The position numbers and the translations under genes are program-made. The notes under the pieces were generated by a model that saw only the letters and a program-made list of their open reading frames with translations, did no database searches and was not told the DNA's origin. From the NCBI GenBank assembly GCA_951804985.1, contig OX638133.1, forward strand, positions 5,538,501 to 5,602,500: a DNA stretch of 64,000 bases, in the 5' to 3' direction. Source of the stretch: Dryomyza anilis. Taxonomy: Eukaryota > Arthropoda > Insecta > Diptera > Dryomyzidae. Of this stretch, positions 59,640 through 64,000 are shown piece after piece (the stretch's first letter is position 1; the number at the start of each line of letters is the position of its first letter).

Positions 59640-60680
59640 TGCGATTTATAAAGCTGTTTTGATTTGGTGTTCCTGATCAAGTATCAATTGGGCTTTACGA
59701 CATCTATTTTATGTCATTAGTTCTTCAAAAATCATAACGATCATTTGATTATCCAAACTCGATATGATCTAGTATCTAGGATGCTTTAAGGGACATTATA
59801 GAAAAATCAAACTGAATCTACAAATCGATTCTTCCACAAAAATTATAATGCAGAAATGACAATCAATTAGTGGACAGATCTGAATATGATTTGGTTTCAT
59901 TAACGCTTACTTAACAGATTAAATCACAATCAGTCTTTAAAATTCAAAAATATTTTTCTGTACGTCTTTTTTTCCTTAAAAACCATAACCATAGAAATTA
60001 AATCGCAGAAATTGATCGTTAACATTAGATTACATATTATCTAGTACCATTGAAGCTTTGCTTAACGGATTAAATTACAACCGATCTTTAAAAATCAAAC
60101 TGATTTTTTCTTCTGATCGTTTCTTTATCAAAAACCACAGAAATAAGTGAACGATTCGGACTCATATGATCTAGTACCCGTACCGGTTGGCTTATCGTAC
60201 TAAATTATTACCGAGTTTTAAAAATTAAACAGCTTCTATAGATCGTTTGTTTCTCCAAAAGCTTCACATAGAAATGGCGTTAACGATCAATTCGCGATCA
60301 TATCTCATTATAAACTAGTACCACCTAGGATTTGCTTAATGGATTATATTAAAATCGGTCTTTTAAAATGAAACATATTCTTCTTTATGTCAATAGATCC
60401 TCAAAATCATTACGCAGAAATTACGTTAACGATCATATTATGATCCGAGCTCAATATGATATAGTATCATTCTGGCTATGCTTAATGGGCACTATTGCAA
60501 TCGATCTTTAAAAATAAAACTGTTTTAATTCTGGTCACAAAAAATCATAACGCGTCTATGACGTTAACTTTAACGATCAATTGACGAACATATTCGGAAT
60601 GATTTAGTATCACTGAGTTTGTGCTTAACGGACTAAATTACATTCGGTCTTAAAAAATCAATATACCTTCCCATACATTT
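59640..60680. repeat. ~140-bp diverged GATC-rich satellite, ~7 units
   Basis: The landmark GAT[CT]TAGTA.C..T recurs at about 59767, 59889, 60049, 60169, 60321, 60469 and 60603 (120-160 bases apart). Each unit then has TGCTTAACGGATTAAATTAC, TCGGTCTTTAAAAATCAAAC, a T-rich segment, CAAAAATCATAACGCAGAAA and GTTAACGATCA. Units are heavily diverged. Confidence 0.75.
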
Positions 60681-60699
60681 GGTCTGACATGTAGTAAGA

Positions 60700-61360
60700 A
60701 CAGGTTGTGAGCTCCGCAGCTGATCGCTACCGATCGTCGCAATCGATCGTACCTGTACGTACCGCCTCAATTACACAAACAATGATCTCGCATTGTATGT
60801 GTTGCGAGATTTACTCTGGATTTTTTGTTTTTGTGGTTGTTTTGGGTACTGCTGCTGGCGCTGCTTCTTCTTGTCTTTGGACTATAGCCATACAACAACT
60901 ACAACAACAACAGCAGCGTGATTATGACACATGGCTTGAAACCAAAAACTGATGATCGGAGAGCGTTGCAAGAGAGCACAGACAGACTAAACAGCGGAGC
61001 AGCGAAATGAGAGTCATCAAGTCTTGATGCAGCTAGTCCCAGGTTTAGGTTGTTGGGTCTGAGCGCACGATCGTGCGATGGTTCAGTTCAGTGTTTAGTT
61101 CAAGTGCTATGAATCTGGTTGGGTTCTCGTCAGAGTCGTCGTCGTAGTTGTTGTTTTCGTAGTTGTCGTTGTTGCCGTCGTAGTCGCTGTTGTTGTTGCA
61201 GACGTGATTTCGTTGGCCGCCGCAGTTATAAAAGTTTTTGTTGTTAATTTTCTCGTCATCGTCGTCATCGTTGTTGTCCGAACAAACGAACGGTGTATAT
61301 TTTTTCATTCCTACGAAATTGAGGTGCAATAATCTTTTTTTTTTGTTTCTTGTACAATTA
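60700..61360. other. GC-richer region with trinucleotide runs
   Basis: 60700-60960 carries a plus open frame that begins with GTG. 61090-61290 is rich in GTT/GTC/CGT triplets that give Asn/Asp-rich antisense frames (61045-61365). It may be part of a 5' UTR or a promoter-proximal region; no splice sites or domain support coding. Confidence 0.25.
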
Positions 61361-61724
61361 AACAAAACTTATTTATTAAAATTCAAAAATTACAATTAAA
61401 TATTTGCGTAGTTGAAAATAAAAAACAGGTTTTCGTTGTGTATAAAAAATGTACTTGGTTAATAAACTAATAATTTAATTGATTTGCATAATGCAAAATT
61501 CGCTGAATTGTGTTAAATTACAATAAATAAATTAAACATTTACGAAATACGAAATACGTCATACAAAGTGTTTTCTAAAGACGAATTTAACATAGAAATA
61601 AATTTCGAAAACTGGTTTCTTTTTTTTTTCTTTTGTTGCTTCAATTTGTGCACAGGAATTACGTGCCTGTCTATAATACATATAACTACTATATGTAATT
61701 TTTCAAAGGAAAAGTTCACAGACA

Positions 61725-61865
61725 AAATAATTCTCTTTCGTCGTTGTCGTCGTTGTCTTCACCCAACTGCCAGGCAGTGAGTGCGCTCTCACGTTCTCTG
61801 CCCGACCACCCAGCTTCCCGCGCGCTCTCTTGGGCGACCAAAGAGAAAAATCTCGTACTTTTTCT
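61725..61865. promoter_or_regulatory. GAGA-rich promoter-like segment
   Basis: A GC-rich island in AT-rich DNA with GTGCGCTCTCACGTTCTCTG and GCGCGCTCTCTTGGGCG. CTCTC words are the inverse of GAGA-factor sites. A transcription start is plausible but unproven. Confidence 0.3.
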
Positions 61866-62380
61866 CGACTTTTTTTACGTTTATTGTTTATTAAATACAC
61901 GCTAAGAAATTAAATATGTTGTTGAATATAAAACAAACATTTTTTCTCAATTGTGATTTATGTGAGATTAATTAAGCTTTGCAAATTAAGCATTTTTTGC
62001 TGACAACCTATTTTTTTTTGAATGTCACAAAAAGTTGCTATGACAAATGGCTGCGACCAAAAAAAAAACTATTTAAACAATTATAAAAGCTGTTTTAGAC
62101 CAAACTGTTATTTAATTATATTTGGTTTTTTGTTTTGAATGACATAATAGGTGATTTTTCATTTAGACATTTCGTTTTGTATATAGTGATTGGATTTAAG
62201 GCGATGTAAAAATCAATTCTCCCAAATAATATCAAAACAAAATTAATTAAATTTTAATTAAATAATTTGTTTTTTACAAATTGATTAAGAAGTTGTTTTA
62301 AAAACTTACTACAAAAAAAAAGTTATATGTCTGACAAAAGTGAAACCGAGTGGAAATTAGTTAAGGTTCAGATAAGCCTC
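61866..62380. other. AT-rich non-coding stretch
   Basis: Nothing recognisable. Confidence 0.4.
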
Positions 62381-63511
62381 ATTTCGCATCCTGATCAGAA
62401 AACGATATGGCATCCCTACCATAGGCCACCTGAAATGATCCTGATCTGGGTTGATTAGGGTAATCCTAATTTCAAATCCATGTAAGGCAATCTGATCTAT
62501 TCGTTAGAATGAATTCTGATCTAAAGCCTACTTGATTGAACCTGTAGCTGATTTCTGCAATTTTGTCGTTCAAAGTTGTCGACTCATATTGTCGATTTAA
62601 CGTCAAAATGACGCAATTTTCATTTCTTGTCGAATAATTTTGTGGACATTTGAACAATTTTGACGTCCCAGTAATCGACAATTTTATCGATTGATTTAAA
62701 GAAACGAGCTGCTAATCTGACACTTACGAAAAAATTAAAATAGTTTTCAGTTAACACTATTAGTTAAGTTAATGACAAAAAAAACAAGTTTTTATTAAAT
62801 TTCATGCAGCTAGAATTTCAATATCCTTGATTAAAAAATATTTGGATTGAGGTACTCCTTTAATTGCTGTCGTGGACTACTTTAAAAAAATCCATGGTTT
62901 AGTGTGTTATTTTATCTATAATTTGAACTGGCCTTATTCAAGTGGAGCAAAATTTTTCTGCATTTTAATGAGTTTTTTTTTTTATTAAAGTCTCAAAATT
63001 TACAAGCATTTCAGATTTTCATTTTGGGGATGAGGTCAGGGGTTATAATAAACCATGTTTTCGAACTGCATACAAGTTTGGATGGACCAAAATTTGAATT
63101 AAAAAAACTGACATTATTCAAGTGGAAAATTTAGTGGACATTTAGTACAGTATACAATTACCAGATCAGGATTGCCTGATTCAAAACGTGACACAATTCG
63201 AAGTTGATATCCTGATCAGGTTAACTAATCAAGCTTTCTGTTGTTACCCTTCGATGTATATTTAAATTCATCTCAAAGTGATTTTATCAAATTCTAGCCT
63301 TTACAAAAAAAAAAAAAAGTTTAGTGAACACACAGAATTTTCTCAATAACTTCTGCAGGATTATCAGATTAGAATTCTTTGTATAGGATAGATCAGGTTG
63401 CCTTACGTGCATTTTAAATTAGGATTACCCTATTCGCCGTGATCAGGTTCTTTTCAGGTGACCTTTGGTAGGGATGTCTTCTCGTATTCTGCTCAGGAAC
63501 GAATGCGAAAT
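62381..63511. mobile_element. 1.13-kb element with ~140-bp inverted ends
   Basis: The left arm 62381-62523 (ATTTCGCATCCTGATCAG.., TGGCATCCCTACCATAGG, CCACCTGAAATGATCCTGAT, AGGGTAATCCTAATTTCAAA, GTAAGGCAATCTGATC) is inverted at 63361-63511 (..GATCAGGTTGCCTTACGTGC, AAATTAGGATTACCCTATTC, CAGGTGACCTTTGGTAGGG, GGAACGAATGCGAAAT). The 840-base middle has no transposase frame. A half copy lies at 58539. The family is not recognised. Confidence 0.8.
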
Positions 63512-63517
63512 ATATTA

Positions 63518-64000
63518 TTATACCCTACACTAAGAGTGAAAGGGTATATTCCATTTGGTACGCCGTTTGTAACACCCAGAAGGAAGCATCTCCGGTATGG
63601 AAAAGTATATATATTCTTGATCAGCATGACGTCCTGAGTTGTTTTAGCGATGTCCGTCTGTCTGTCTGTCTGTCTGTCTATCTGTTGAAATCACTACTAC
63701 TTAAACAATTGAAGAGTTAGATAAATGAAACTCATAATTTAGATTATTTATATATCTACGCTGTATGTGCGAAAAAATTAGGCATTTCCGTTTTTTTGTG
63801 ACCTGTGATCTGACCATTTATATTCAAATAACTCATATAAAATGTACATCTACAGTTCAGTTTTACTCTTTACGTGCTTAGGTAAACTTTTTTGTTCAAA
63901 TATATATTGACATCATGCTGAAATACATGGAAATAATGTTTTCCCGCGAAACGACTTGTGGTTCCCAAAAAAAATCGAAATTCGGTACACCTACCCATTT
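63518..64000. mobile_element. TATACCCTACAC-type element, copy 3 (runs off end)
   Basis: TATACCCTACACTAAGAGTG, TTTGGTACGCCGTTTGTAAC, TCCGGTATGGAAAAGTATAT, TCTTGATCAGCATGACGTCC and a (CTGT)n run at 63655-63680. It directly abuts the right end of the 1.13-kb element. Confidence 0.65.

Noticed and set aside
61045..61365. Asn/Asp-rich minus frame
   Set aside because: Produced by GTT/GTC triplet runs; no splice or domain support.

Overview
The window looks like nuclear DNA from a higher fly (Diptera, probably a schizophoran such as a blow fly or a relative). The reasons are strong AT-richness, very long non-coding stretches, a 64-base intron with fly-like splice signals, coding exons full of CAG/CAA-encoded glutamine and Ala/Thr/Asn runs, and insect-type mobile elements (a mariner-like transposase remnant, a LINE of the jockey/CR1 type, tRNA-derived SINEs and several MITE families). 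There is no operon, prokaryotic gene, viral genome or CRISPR array. The species assignment is inference.

Only two loci have convincing protein-coding sequence, both on the minus strand. (1) About 29.76-31.18 kb: two exons (30613-31178 and 29759-30548) separated by a 64-base intron, with matching reading phase, encode about 450 residues of a Q/T/A/S-rich protein containing a few conserved-looking ordered islands. The gene continues on both sides. A possible upstream exon lies at 40346-40400, across a 9.2 kb intron packed with transposons. (2) 7851-8487: a first coding exon (ATG, about 212 residues, Q/H-rich) ending at a GTAAGT donor. Both loci leave their last visible exon in the same phase (one base into a codon), so they could be alternative 5' ends of one large gene or two separate genes. 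I recognise neither protein.

The rest is repeats, intron and intergenic DNA. 0-7.6 kb: a terminal-inverted-repeat (TIR) element and diverged tandem duplications. 9-13.5 kb: degenerate arrays and ~100-190 bp tandem duplications. 14-15.2 kb: a GC-richer promoter-like island, then poly-T-rich DNA. 15.8-24.3 kb: a SINE, a foldback, a 182-bp tandem repeat, an 18-mer array carrying an inverted dimer of a mariner 5' end, a MITE, and a 21-mer array with a ~246-bp higher-order period. 26.8-28.2 kb: a T-poor complex satellite. 31.3-39 kb: mariner remnant, MITE, foldback, two SINE copies and a broken LINE. 41.9-42.3 kb: a young foldback element. 48.5-50.6 kb: a 2.1-kb TIR element with subterminal repeats and other elements nested in it. 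50.8-57 kb: a T-poor array, two MITE copies, two SINEs and a TA-flanked MITE. 59-60.7 kb: a foldback and a ~140-bp satellite. 62.4-64 kb: a 1.13-kb long-TIR element next to a dispersed repeat with CTGT runs.

Nothing here suggests a set of genes working together. The most informative material is the mobile-element biology: a SINE copy rewritten by an apparent template switch, several apparently unnamed non-autonomous families, and nested insertions that give relative ages.
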